64,000 nt of DNA. It comes from Vibrio sp. CB1-14. GTDB lineage: Bacteria; Pseudomonadota; Gammaproteobacteria; Enterobacterales; Vibrionaceae. How positions within the stretch are numbered: the stretch's first letter is position 1; every line of letters starts with the position of its first letter. Both the position numbers and the translations under genes were made by a program. The notes below the pieces were generated by a model. That model did not search any database and was not told the origin of the DNA. It was given only the letters and a program-made list of their open reading frames with translations. The stretch covers positions 3,410,001 through 3,474,000 of the forward strand of contig NZ_CP115920.1 in the NCBI RefSeq assembly GCF_040412085.2, given 5' to 3'. This document shows, piece after piece, positions 27,966 through 37,400 of this stretch.

Positions 27966-29804
27966 ATGACTCGACTACTTTCCCAATTTTTGCTGCTTTC
28001 CCTGACCACGTTGGCGTTGCCTAGCTGGGCTCTATTTGGAGACAACAACACCAGTAATGCCTTTACCCCGACTGGCACCAATACCTTTGTTCCTGTTGAT
28101 CAAGCATTTCCAATGAACGCCTATCAGCAGGGCGATCGAGTCTATATCGACTGGCAAGTCAAACCTGACTACTACCTCTATCAAGACCGATTAAACTTCA
28201 GCGGTGAAAACGTCACCCTGGGTAATATTGAACTGCAACAAGGTGAGCCGTACACCGATGAGTTTTTTGGGGATGTGACGATTTACACCCAACCGCTGTT
28301 TGTTGAAGTGCCATTAAGCCAATATCAAGCCGGCGCAAAACTGATTGTGCAATATCAAGGCTGCGCCAAAGCAGGATTCTGTTACCCACCAGAAACGCGC
28401 GTTATCGACATTACGCCATTTAGCTTTGATGCCGTTTCCGATACCACTACTGACGTCCAACCGGCAGCGACAACTGCCGCAGACAACAGCAAGCCTGCAG
28501 AGTCACCACAGTCAGCGACGACAGGTACAAACACCTCGAACAGCAACAACGACTTAACCGACAAACTCGGGCAAAACTGGTGGACGCCAGCGCTGTTTTT
28601 ACTGCTCGGTATTGGCCTCGCTTTCACGCCTTGTGTATTACCAATGTATCCAATCCTCACCAGTATTGTGCTGGGTGGCGGCAAGCGCAGTCATAAACAA
28701 GCGTTGCTGTTATCTATGGTCTATGTGCAAGGCATGGCGCTTACCTACACCTTGCTTGGCCTTGTCGTGGCTTCAGCGGGGATGCAATTTCAAGCCGCGA
28801 TGCAGCACCCGTATGTACTTATTGGTTTGAGTGTCCTGTTTGTAGCACTGGCACTGTCGATGTTTGGCCTCTATACCTTACAGCTGCCAAGCAATGTACA
28901 AACTTGGCTCAATAACCTCAGCAATCAACAAAAAGGTGGCAACCTGTTAGGCGTGTTTGCCATGGGAGCCATATCCGGTCTAGTGTGCTCACCTTGCACG
29001 ACCGCTCCGTTGTCCGGCGCCTTGCTGTACGTGGCACAAAGTGGCGACTTGCTGACTGGTGGTGTCGCGCTGTATGCGTTGGCGCTTGGTATGGGTATCC
29101 CATTGATTGCCGCTGCGGTCTTTGGCAACAAGCTACTACCAAAAGCGGGAAATTGGATGGAACGCGTAAAAATCCTGTTTGGCTTTGTACTACTCGCTGC
29201 ACCTATTTTCTTACTTGAGCGTTTACTGCCAGAATTTTGGAGTAGCGTACTATGGTCTGGTTTGGGTATTGCCGCCTTTAGCTGGCTGTATCATCAAAAG
29301 AATGCATTACCATTTGGTGGCTGGAAGCAAAGCTGTGTCGGCATTATTGCAATTCTAGGTCTATTTGCGTCAGCGCAGCCACTACTCAATCACTGGCTTG
29401 GCGCACCGACAAGTAGCGAGTCCGAGATCAGCGTTAGCTTCACTCGAGTCAACAACCTTGCCGAGCTCAATGCTGAGCTAAACAAAGCTAAACTTGCCGG
29501 TAAACCTGTGATGCTCGATTTTTACGCCGATTGGTGTGTTGCATGTAAAGAGTTCGAAAAGTACACCTTCCACGATGCCAATGTTGAACCTGTGCTGGCC
29601 AACTTTGTTTTGCTGCAAGCGGATGTCACGCGCAATCAAGTACAGGATATCGAAATGCTCAAAGCGATGGATGTACTAGGATTGCCGACCATTGAGTTTT
29701 GGGATGCCAATGGCACGCAACTTCCAAGTGCGCGTTTAACCGGATTTGTTAGCGCTGAAGATTTTCTAGAGCATTTAAACCAATACACCCTACTCAATGA
29801 ATAA
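27966..29804 (+). CDS. dsbD: Thiol:disulfide interchange protein DsbD
   Basis: Inner-membrane electron conduit from cytosolic thioredoxin to periplasmic DsbC, DsbG and cytochrome c maturation. 612 residues: signal peptide ([22 protein letters not shown]), periplasmic N-terminal domain with the redox cysteines ([15 protein letters not shown]), a Thr/Ser-rich linker, eight membrane helices with [12 protein letters not shown] and [12 protein letters not shown] cysteines, and a C-terminal thioredoxin domain with WCVACK. The start at ATG 27966 (in-frame TTG at 27939 rejected) gives a proper signal peptide, though its ribosome-binding site is weak. E. coli has cutA between dcuA and dsbD; it is missing here. 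Confidence 0.94.
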   Translation: MTRLLSQFLLLSLTTLALPSWALFGDNNTSNAFTPTGTNTFVPVDQAFPMNAYQQGDRVYIDWQVKPDYYLYQDRLNFSGENVTLGNIELQQGEPYTDEFFGDVTIYTQPLFVEVPLSQYQAGAKLIVQYQGCAKAGFCYPPETRVIDITPFSFDAVSDTTTDVQPAATTAADNSKPAESPQSATTGTNTSNSNNDLTDKLGQNWWTPALFLLLGIGLAFTPCVLPMYPILTSIVLGGGKRSHKQALLLSMVYVQGMALTYTLLGLVVASAGMQFQAAMQHPYVLIGLSVLFVALALSMFGLYTLQLPSNVQTWLNNLSNQQKGGNLLGVFAMGAISGLVCSPCTTAPLSGALLYVAQSGDLLTGGVALYALALGMGIPLIAAAVFGNKLLPKAGNWMERVKILFGFVLLAAPIFLLERLLPEFWSSVLWSGLGIAAFSWLYHQKNALPFGGWKQSCVGIIAILGLFASAQPLLNHWLGAPTSSESEISVSFTRVNNLAELNAELNKAKLAGKPVMLDFYADWCVACKEFEKYTFHDANVEPVLANFVLLQADVTRNQVQDIEMLKAMDVLGLPTIEFWDANGTQLPSARLTGFVSAEDFLEHLNQYTLLNE

Positions 29805-29840
29805 CGGATGAGGTTTTGCGTCCGCGTTCAGTAAAAAGTC

Positions 29841-29894
29841 GATTCTGCTCAGAGTTTTGTATTGATTCATTTGTCCAAACTCGACGCAGAATCA
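29841..29894. repeat. Imperfect inverted repeat between dsbD and crbR
   Basis: GATTCTGC at 29841-29848 and GCAGAATC at 29886-29893 are complementary, with further pairing (AGAGTTTTG against CAAACTCG) inside. No T-run follows. Could be an mRNA 3'-end structure for dsbD or part of the crbR control region. Confidence 0.45.
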
Positions 29895-29933
29895 ATAATA
29901 ACGTTAACACTTTTGCAAAATAACTGAGACGCT

Positions 29934-30569
29934 ATGGAACCGAGCTATACCATCATTATTGCTGATGATCACCCACTGTTTAGGAACGCGCTGTTTCAGT
30001 CTGTTCACATGGCGATCAGTGGTGCAAATCTGCTGGAAGCGGACTCATTGGAATCTTTGCTCAGTCTTCTAGAGAAAAGCGAAGAACCAGATCTGATATT
30101 GCTCGATCTAAAAATGCCAGGCGCTAATGGTATGTCCGGCCTTATCCACCTGCGTGCTGATTATCCCGATATTCCTATTGTGGTCATCTCCGCCAGCGAA
30201 GAGCCAAGTATCGTTTCACAGGTTAAGATGCATGGCGCGTTTGGATTTATTCCCAAGTCCAGTGATATGCGGGTGCTTATTAGCGCCCTAAACAAAGTGC
30301 TTGAAGGTGAACCTTATTTCCCCGCAGAGCTGCTCATTGATAACAGCGAAAGTAATGATTTAGCTGAGAAAATATCAACGCTGACACCACAACAATACAA
30401 GGTGCTTGGCATGCTCTCCGACGGTCTTCTCAATAAACAAATCGCTTATGATCTCAATGTGTCAGAAGCGACCATCAAAGCGCACATGACCGCCATCTTT
30501 AGAAAGCTTGGCGTTAAAAACCGAACCCAAGCCGTGATCCTATTACAACAAATGGAATCAGAAGGTTAG
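29934..30569 (+). CDS. crbR: LuxR/NarL-type response regulator CrbR
   Basis: Transcription factor of the acetate-switch two-component system; in V. cholerae CrbR activates acs. 211 residues: receiver domain (1-125) with Asp11-Asp12, phospho-acceptor Asp58 (LILLDLKMPG) and Lys in FIPKSS, then a LuxR-type helix-turn-helix (about 145-211: LTPQQYKVLGMLSDGLLNKQIAYDLNVSE, TIKAHMTAIFRKLGVKNRTQAV). The match to CrbR rests on domain structure and on crbS and acs lying in the same 14 kb. It is 4 kb from crbS, not adjacent. Confidence 0.82.
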   Translation: MEPSYTIIIADDHPLFRNALFQSVHMAISGANLLEADSLESLLSLLEKSEEPDLILLDLKMPGANGMSGLIHLRADYPDIPIVVISASEEPSIVSQVKMHGAFGFIPKSSDMRVLISALNKVLEGEPYFPAELLIDNSESNDLAEKISTLTPQQYKVLGMLSDGLLNKQIAYDLNVSEATIKAHMTAIFRKLGVKNRTQAVILLQQMESEG

Positions 30570-30773
30570 CTTTAAACTCGCCGACAGTTCATGCCCAAGC
30601 TGCTATTATGTAACTGGGCGTGAATAGGTTTATTAAAACATTGATACCAGCCACAATACGTTAAATAATAGCGCCGCCAGTTGTTACCGCTTTGGTTATC
30701 AATATTGAAAGTGCGGTTCTCCGTCACTGGCTCATGTTATCCCTCTGTTTCACCAAACTCTGGGAGGTTCGCT

Positions 30774-31397
30774 TTGCTCAGTATTCTCGTTACTCAATTC
30801 GTCGTGCTTTGGGCTGTCATTGACCCTATTGGCTCGGTACCCGTTTATCTTTCTCAAACCCAACATCTTGACGTCAAACATCGTCGTATCGTCGCACTAA
30901 AAGCAGTCGCGATAGCCTTTGGTGTGCTGTTATTCTTTCTTGTCGCCGGTCAGTTACTGCTTGAAGCGATGCAGATCCCTCTACCCGCGTTCCAAGCTGC
31001 GGGCGGATTAGTCCTTCTACTGTTCGCACTGACAATGATATTTGGTGAGAGCAAACCAGAAGAAGAAACCAAACTGAGCCAAGAAGTAAACCGAGATCAA
31101 CTCGCCGACCTCGCCGTTTATCCGCTGGCGATCCCATCTATTGCTTCGCCGGGTGCAATGATGGCTATTGTACTTCTCACTGACAACCATCGACACTCTT
31201 TTATGGATCAAGGACTTACAGCGCTTGTAATGCTTGCCGTACTCCTTATTACTTTGCTGCTGCTACTCGGCGCCACCACGATTCAAAAGTGGATCGGCAA
31301 TGTGGGTGCTGCCATCATCAGCAGAGTGATGGGATTGATCCTCGCTGCGGTGGCGGTGAGCAACTTATTGCAAGGTATCAAAGACTTTTATATCTAA
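30774..31397 (+). CDS. MarC-family integral membrane protein
   Basis: 207-residue inner-membrane protein of the MarC/UPF0056 family, function unknown (the antibiotic-resistance link of MarC was withdrawn). Six hydrophobic segments; FVVLWAVIDPIGSVPVYLSQT and PLAIPSIASPGAMMAIVLLT are family landmarks. The start is TTG at 30774, because GGGAGG sits 6 bases upstream and the protein opens directly into the first helix; the open frame upstream lacks a ribosome-binding site and would add a non-family extension. Confidence 0.8.
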   Translation: MLSILVTQFVVLWAVIDPIGSVPVYLSQTQHLDVKHRRIVALKAVAIAFGVLLFFLVAGQLLLEAMQIPLPAFQAAGGLVLLLFALTMIFGESKPEEETKLSQEVNRDQLADLAVYPLAIPSIASPGAMMAIVLLTDNHRHSFMDQGLTALVMLAVLLITLLLLLGATTIQKWIGNVGAAIISRVMGLILAAVAVSNLLQGIKDFYI

Positions 31398-31472
31398 GTT
31401 TATCGATAAACGTTAGACCTTTGGCTAGTTTAACATTAGATTAACATCACACTTTCATTCCCCCTCAATCTC

Positions 31473-31503
31473 AAGCGCCTGTTTTTAAGGCGCTTTTCTT
31501 ATT
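31473..31503 (+). terminator. Terminator after the MarC-family gene
   Basis: Stem AAGCGCCT/AGGCGCTT with a 7-base T-rich loop, followed by a T-rich tract. Confidence 0.8.
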
Positions 31504-31601
31504 TTTACAGTCGACTAAAGTTGCACTGAGTTATTGCCAGCAGCCTGCTACCTTATTAAACGTAACAATACGTTAACGCAAACATGACAAAGGAGAAGGC
31601 C

Positions 31602-31868
31602 ATGGCGTTCGAATCATCAGAACAAGCTCAAGCCTATTGGAAGGAAAATCTAGGAATCATGGGTTCCCTACTCGCAGTGTGGTTTATTGTCTCATACGGC
31701 GCGGGAATTCTATTTGTTGACGCGCTTAATGCCATCCAGTTTGGAGGGTTCAAATTGGGCTTCTGGTTCGCACAGCAAGGATCGATATACACCTTTGTTG
31801 CGCTGATTTTCGTCTACGTCGCTCGCATGAACGCGCTCGACAAAAAGTACAATGTACAAGAAGACTAA
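31602..31868 (+). CDS. Small subunit of a sodium:solute symporter (DUF4212)
   Basis: 88-residue membrane protein with two hydrophobic helices (about 22-45 and 50-75), belonging to the family found directly upstream of SLC5 symporters of the acetate-permease group. Start set at ATG 31602, since AGGAG lies 7 bases before it; an upstream ATG at 31584 has no good site. The large subunit begins 12 bases after its stop, so they form one operon and probably one complex. Confidence 0.88.
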   Translation: MAFESSEQAQAYWKENLGIMGSLLAVWFIVSYGAGILFVDALNAIQFGGFKLGFWFAQQGSIYTFVALIFVYVARMNALDKKYNVQED

Positions 31869-31880
31869 GAGGCGCAAATA

Positions 31881-33584
31881 ATGGATATTCAAACTTGGAC
31901 GTTTATTCTGGTCGGTATCACCTTTGCGTTGTATATCGGTATCGCAATTTGGGCACGCGCAGGCTCCACTAGTGAGTTCTATGTCGCAGGCGGCGGCGTA
32001 CACCCGGTAGCAAATGGTATGGCGACCGCAGCAGACTGGATGTCGGCAGCGTCGTTTATTTCGATGGCAGGTATCATCTCATTCATCGGTTACGATGGTG
32101 CGGTATACCTAATGGGTTGGACTGGCGGTTACGTACTCCTTGCACTTTGCTTAGCCCCTTATTTACGTAAGTTCGGTAAGTTCACCGTGCCAGATTTCAT
32201 TGGCGATCGTTACTACTCTAAGACAGCACGTATGGTTGCGGTATTCTGTGCCATTTTTGTCTCGTTCACTTATGTGGCCGGTCAGATGCGTGGTGTAGGC
32301 GTGGTATTCTCTCGCTTCCTAGAAGTCGATATTAACCTTGGTATCGTCATCGGTATGGCCATTGTATTCTTCTACGCGGTTATGGGTGGTATGAAAGGGA
32401 TCACCTATACTCAGGTAGCGCAATATTGTGTTCTTATCTTCGCTTTCCTAGTACCTGCAGTATTCACATCTCTGATGATGACAGGCTCAGTCTTCCCACA
32501 AGTGGGCTTTGGTTCTACCGTCACCGGTTCTGAAACTTACCTGCTTGATAAACTTGATGGACTCACTGAGGAATTAGGTTTCACCGCCTATACCGATGGG
32601 TCGAAGAGTATGGTTGACGTGTTCTTTATCTGTGCAGCACTTATGGTAGGTACAGCAGGTCTTCCACACGTAATCATTCGCTTCTTCACCGTTCCTCGCG
32701 TAAAAGATGCGCGTATCTCAGCAGGTTGGGCATTGGTCTTTATCTCTCTACTTTACACAACTGCTCCTGCGGTAGCAGCGTTTGCTCGCGTTAACATGAT
32801 TGACACCATTAATGGTCCAGACATGAAAGGCGTTCAAGCGACAGAAGCACCAAGCTGGTATAAGAACTGGGAAAGCACAGGTCTTGTTAGCTGGGAAGAT
32901 AAGAACGGTGATGGTCGTATGTTCTACTCAGGTGATGAGCGTAACGAAATGAAGATCAACCGCGATATCATCGTACTGGCTTCACCTGAGCTGGCTCAAC
33001 TTCCAAACTGGGTAGTAGCACTACTTGCAGCGGGTGGTTTGGCAGCGGCACTATCAACGGCAGCGGGTTTATTATTGGTTATCTCGACGGCGGTCTCCCA
33101 TGACCTGCTCAAGAAAGGCTTTAAACCCGATATGACCGATAAACAGGAGCTCATGTATGCTCGGATAGGCGCGGCAGCGGCGGTTATCGGTGCGGGTTAC
33201 CTTGGTATTAACCCACCAGGCTTCGTGGCTCAGGTTGTTGCCTTTGCCTTCGGTCTGGCTGCTGCATCCTTCTTCCCTGCGATTATCCTGGGCATCTTCT
33301 ATAAGAAGATGAACAAAGAAGGCGCCATCGCCGGTATGCTTTCAGGTATTTTGTTCACAGCGGCTTACATCATTTACTTCAAGTTTGTAAACCCTGCAGC
33401 AAACACACCAGACAACTGGCTATTTGGTATCAGTCCAGAGGGCATTGGTACTCTAGGTATGTGTCTAAACTTCACAGTGTCTATTGTGGTCAACAAGTTT
33501 ACGGCTGAAGTACCACAAGACGTACAAGAAATGGTTGAGTCTATCCGCTACCCGAAAGGCGCTGGCGCGGCACAAGACCACTAA
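31881..33584 (+). CDS. SLC5 sodium:solute symporter (acetate-permease-like)
   Basis: 567-residue inner-membrane Na+ symporter of the solute:sodium symporter family, close to the cation/acetate symporters (ActP). About 13 hydrophobic helices; landmarks are TAADWMSAASFISMAGIISFIGYDG, YVAGQMRGVG and GTAGLPHVIIRFFTVPR. An inserted soluble loop of about 80 residues (near 310-380: INGPDMKGVQATEAPSW...) is typical of the subfamily paired with DUF4212. Context with CrbRS and acs suggests acetate or another short organic acid as substrate; this is inference. Confidence 0.85.
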   Translation: MDIQTWTFILVGITFALYIGIAIWARAGSTSEFYVAGGGVHPVANGMATAADWMSAASFISMAGIISFIGYDGAVYLMGWTGGYVLLALCLAPYLRKFGKFTVPDFIGDRYYSKTARMVAVFCAIFVSFTYVAGQMRGVGVVFSRFLEVDINLGIVIGMAIVFFYAVMGGMKGITYTQVAQYCVLIFAFLVPAVFTSLMMTGSVFPQVGFGSTVTGSETYLLDKLDGLTEELGFTAYTDGSKSMVDVFFICAALMVGTAGLPHVIIRFFTVPRVKDARISAGWALVFISLLYTTAPAVAAFARVNMIDTINGPDMKGVQATEAPSWYKNWESTGLVSWEDKNGDGRMFYSGDERNEMKINRDIIVLASPELAQLPNWVVALLAAGGLAAALSTAAGLLLVISTAVSHDLLKKGFKPDMTDKQELMYARIGAAAAVIGAGYLGINPPGFVAQVVAFAFGLAAASFFPAIILGIFYKKMNKEGAIAGMLSGILFTAAYIIYFKFVNPAANTPDNWLFGISPEGIGTLGMCLNFTVSIVVNKFTAEVPQDVQEMVESIRYPKGAGAAQDH

Positions 33585-33606
33585 TATTACCAATACGACA
33601 ATAGAA

Positions 33607-33632
33607 AAAGCCGCTGCAATTGCAGCGGCTTT
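33607..33632. terminator. Bidirectional terminator after the symporter
   Basis: AAAGCCGCTGC/GCAGCGGCTTT with an AATT loop lies between the symporter gene and the convergent small secreted-protein gene. Confidence 0.88.
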
Positions 33633-33656
33633 ATTTCGTGCTAGCGAAAATTAAAA

Positions 33657-33995
33657 TTAGTCGTAACGTGAGAAACGGTACTCAACATCAACGAAACCTT
33701 GATACATTGATGCGCCGTCAGCCGCTGCAACCGTTTTGACTTTCACATCTGCATCGTAAATTTCTACGCTGTTATGTTTCAAACTCTTGTGCGGTGTACG
33801 CAATATATGCACTAGCTCATGAGATGGAGTACTGGATAACGTCTCCATAATTTGATTGCCTTCTGCAATGGCCTCTGCTTCTGTCGCGTATACGCCTGTA
33901 TGTACACCGCCGTTACCGTAAATGTTATCATACTGCGCGTACGATACTGCTGGAACCATCGCGAATACTGCTGCAAGAGATAATAGTTTTTTCAT
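33657..33995 (-). CDS. Small secreted protein, probably DUF3316 family
   Basis: 112 residues with a clear signal peptide (MKKLLSLAAVFAMVPAVSYA, cleavage after AYA-like SYA) and a mature part opening QYDNIYGNGGVHTG. It resembles small Vibrio periplasmic proteins annotated DUF3316; function unknown. The mature protein has no cysteines, and the C-terminus (YQGFVDVEYRFSRYD) is aromatic-rich like a beta-strand end. GAGGTG lies 6 bases before the ATG. Preceded by a long, structured 500-base upstream region. Confidence 0.7.
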   Translation of the reverse strand: MKKLLSLAAVFAMVPAVSYAQYDNIYGNGGVHTGVYATEAEAIAEGNQIMETLSSTPSHELVHILRTPHKSLKHNSVEIYDADVKVKTVAAADGASMYQGFVDVEYRFSRYD

Positions 33996-34499
33996 AATGA
34001 CACCTCATAAATAGCACCCTAAAGTGCTCAACAATCAGGTGAACGCACCACAACCTAACGCTCAACCAACTCCTTCGTTACTACGAAGACCTACCTAAAA
34101 AACATTAAAAGCAATAGCAATAAAACCAATAGTCATAACGATTTTCATTCCTATCAAAGATTGCATTTGATTGCTTCTGCTACTTCACTGTTACTCAATA
34201 CGACCCGACATAGGTCACATAAATTTCAAAAAAAATGTCGACTTAAGTACTAGAACCTTAAGTTTCCTTGGTTAACAGGCACCTAAACACGCCAAATTAA
34301 TTGATTCAAGTCTCAATATAAATGTAACGATATGAAACTCTCTTTCCTTATGAATAAGAATAGTTGGAAATTCGTAAAGCGTCTGTCAAGTAAGGTAAAG
34401 ATACGGTGATATTACGTAAAGACATCAGAGGCGCCCCCCTCATAAGCCAGAGAAATAACCCTAACAACAATGACGGCACACCTCTGAAACATAGAGAGG
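33996..34499. other. 504-base gap between crbS and the small secreted-protein gene
   Basis: AT-rich region with no convincing gene. It holds: small hairpins near the downstream gene (GCAC/GTGC at 34014-34027; CTTCGT/ACGAAG at 34073-34088), a 17-codon hydrophobic minus-strand frame (34095-34148), and three GTAAAG hexamers at 34374, 34395 and 34416, exactly 21 bp apart. No T-run terminator is visible after crbS, only a weak CCTCT/AGAGG stem at 34481-34499. Confidence 0.5.
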
Positions 34500-37400
34500 C
34501 TATGATTGATTGAGAATAGCACGCAGCTTAAGCGGCTTAACTGGCTTAGCAATAAAGGCAAAACCATTGGACTTAATACCTTCAAGCATCGACTCGGTGC
34601 GATCAGCACTGATGATCACCCCTTTAAACGAGTCACCTACCCGCAATCTAAATTGCTGAAGCACTTCAAGCCCGGTACGACCATTATCAAGTCGGTAATC
34701 CGAGAGAATAACGTCTGGCTCCCACCCTTGGTCTAAGTGTTTAAGACTGCCAACCAAATCAAGCGCAGTACGCACATCACAGCCCCAACGAGCGAGTAAG
34801 GTTTCCATGCCCACCAAGATATCAGGCTCATTATCGACGCAAAGCACTTTCAGATGCTTCAGTCCGGCGTCACTGGTTGCGGCTACTTTCACCGGCTCTG
34901 CTGCGACTTCCCTAGCCAAGTCGAGCGTAATCGAAAAGACACTGCCGCGATCTGGCCAAGAGCGCATTGAGATTTGATGATTGAGCACACGGGCAATACC
35001 TCGAGAAATCGCGAGCCCAAGCCCCAAGCCCCTATCAGCTCTCGCTTGGTCAACACGTGTAAACTCGTTAAAGATCTCTTTCTGCTTGTCTTCTGGGATA
35101 CCAATACCGTCATCCCATACATCGATTCGTACTCGACCATTAACACGCCGCGCACCAAGCAAAACCTTGCCCTCAGGGTTGTAGCGAAACGCATTGGTCA
35201 AAAAGTTCTGCAATACACGGCGCAGCAACTTAGGATCGGATTTAACGATAAGCGAGCTAGAAACCACGGAGAAATCTATCTGCTTGCCTTTCGAGATAGC
35301 ACTAAACTCAGCTTGTAATGTCTCAAATACTTCAGATAGATGAAAACCGCGAACATTGGTTTGCAGCTTACCTGACTCCAAACGTGAAATATCTAATAGG
35401 TCACCAATCAGCTCTTCCGCAGCGCCAAGGGCACTTTCGATATGCCCTGATAGCTTTCGCCCTTCCTCATCTTTACTGACCTCTGACAACGAGGAAGCAA
35501 ACAGACGCGCAGCATTAAGTGGCTGCATCAAATCGTGGCTCACTGCGGCCAAAAAGCGCATTTTCGATTGCGATTCCGATTCTGAGCGACGTGTTGCCAA
35601 TACCAAACGTTGGTTGAGTTGCTCAAGCTCGTGTGTTCGCTCTACGACACGTTCTTCCAACCGCTCGTTGGCATCACGCAACGCCATTTCCGCCTCTCTA
35701 AACACGGTAATGTCAGTAAAACTCATCACAAAACCGCCACCTGGCATTGGGTTGCCTTGCACTTCAATCACGCTGCCATCCGACCGAACGCGCGATGAGG
35801 TATGCGGGGATCCTTGCTCAAGGTAAAAGATACGCTTTCGTACATGTTCATTGGGATCGCCCGGACCACATAGGCCTTGTTCAGCGTTGTGACGAATCAC
35901 ATCCGCAATGGGTCGCCCGACTTGGATAAGTCCAGAAGGAAAGCTAAACAACTCCAAATATCGACGGTTCCAAGCGACTAACCTTAGTTGTTTATCCACT
36001 ACGGCAATGCCTTGACCAATATGCTCAATCGCCCCCTGAAGCAGGCCACGGCTAAAGTGGTAAAGCTCCGAGGCCTCATCGACAATCGTCGCTACTTCTT
36101 CCAACTGCATATTGCGTCCTTGCAGCGCCGAAGTCAGTACCAACTTTGCAGACGATGCACCAAATACCCCGGCGAGGACACGCTCGGTATGTCTAATAAG
36201 CTCGGCGGATGCTTGCTGGTTCGGCAGTGGCTGATTGTCTTGCTGCTTCCAGTAATGGCGAAATGCACTGCGCACCCGCGTGCGCCCTACAAAACGTGAG
36301 GCAAGCATTTCGAGCTCAGCCACGGTCACGCGGCTTTGATACAGGCTGAGGTTTTCACTTTCAGGTAGCGGCGTACCCACAAATGAGGCCGACTGCAGAC
36401 GCTCGGTCAGACTAGAGCGCGTCGCCAGCGAAATCACCACAAAACAAATCGCGTTCAATACCACAGAGATCAGCATTCCCCAGTCGGAGCTAGCGATGCC
36501 CCAGGAGATCAGCATTTCAGGCGGGGTGATAATACGCAGTAGTAAATTGGTACTCGCATCCCCCGCTAGAAGACCGGTTTCACTCATCAAGGTAATTAAC
36601 CAAATGGCGAAACCGACAAACAGACCAACATAAACACCCTTACGATTACCTAAACGCCAATACATGCCACCAATCAACGCTGGCGCGAACTGGGTGATGG
36701 CAGAAAAGGAGAGAAAGCCAATCGCAGATAACGAGTGAATGGTATCGAGCGCCTGATAAAACAGCCAAGCGCCAAATAACAACACACAAATGAGGGCACG
36801 GCGAATGATCAGTAGTAGCCCAGAGAGATGTCGATGAGAACGGTGCGCCAGCTTGATGCGGCGCAGTAGCAATGGCATCACCAGATCATTAGACACCATA
36901 ATAGCCAGTGCAATGGTTGATACTATCACCATGCCACTCGCCGCCGAGGTGCCCCCCAAAAAGGCTAGCAAAGCAATATTGTTTGCTTCGGCAAATTTGG
37001 GAATACTGATCACGAACGTATCAGGTGAGGTGCCCATTAATAGCCCTTGCCCTACCCAAGCAATCGGCAGTACGAATAGCCCCATCAATACTAAATAAGC
37101 TGGGAATAACCAACGAGCAGTATGCAAGTCCTGCGCGCGCTCATTCTCGACCACCATGGTGTGAAACTGGCGCGGCAAACAGACGATCGCCATCATGGTC
37201 AAACCCGTGTGGATCAATAAGGTGGGAATATTGGGAGATTGATAGGTACTCGAGGCAAGCTCGGTCAGCTTGATGTCGGGGCGCTCCCAAGCGAGATAAA
37301 GAATGAAAAACCCAACCACCAAAAAAGCCACTAACTTAACGATAGACTCAAACGCCACTGCCATCATCATGCCGCGGTGATGCTCAGTGTTATCAATATG

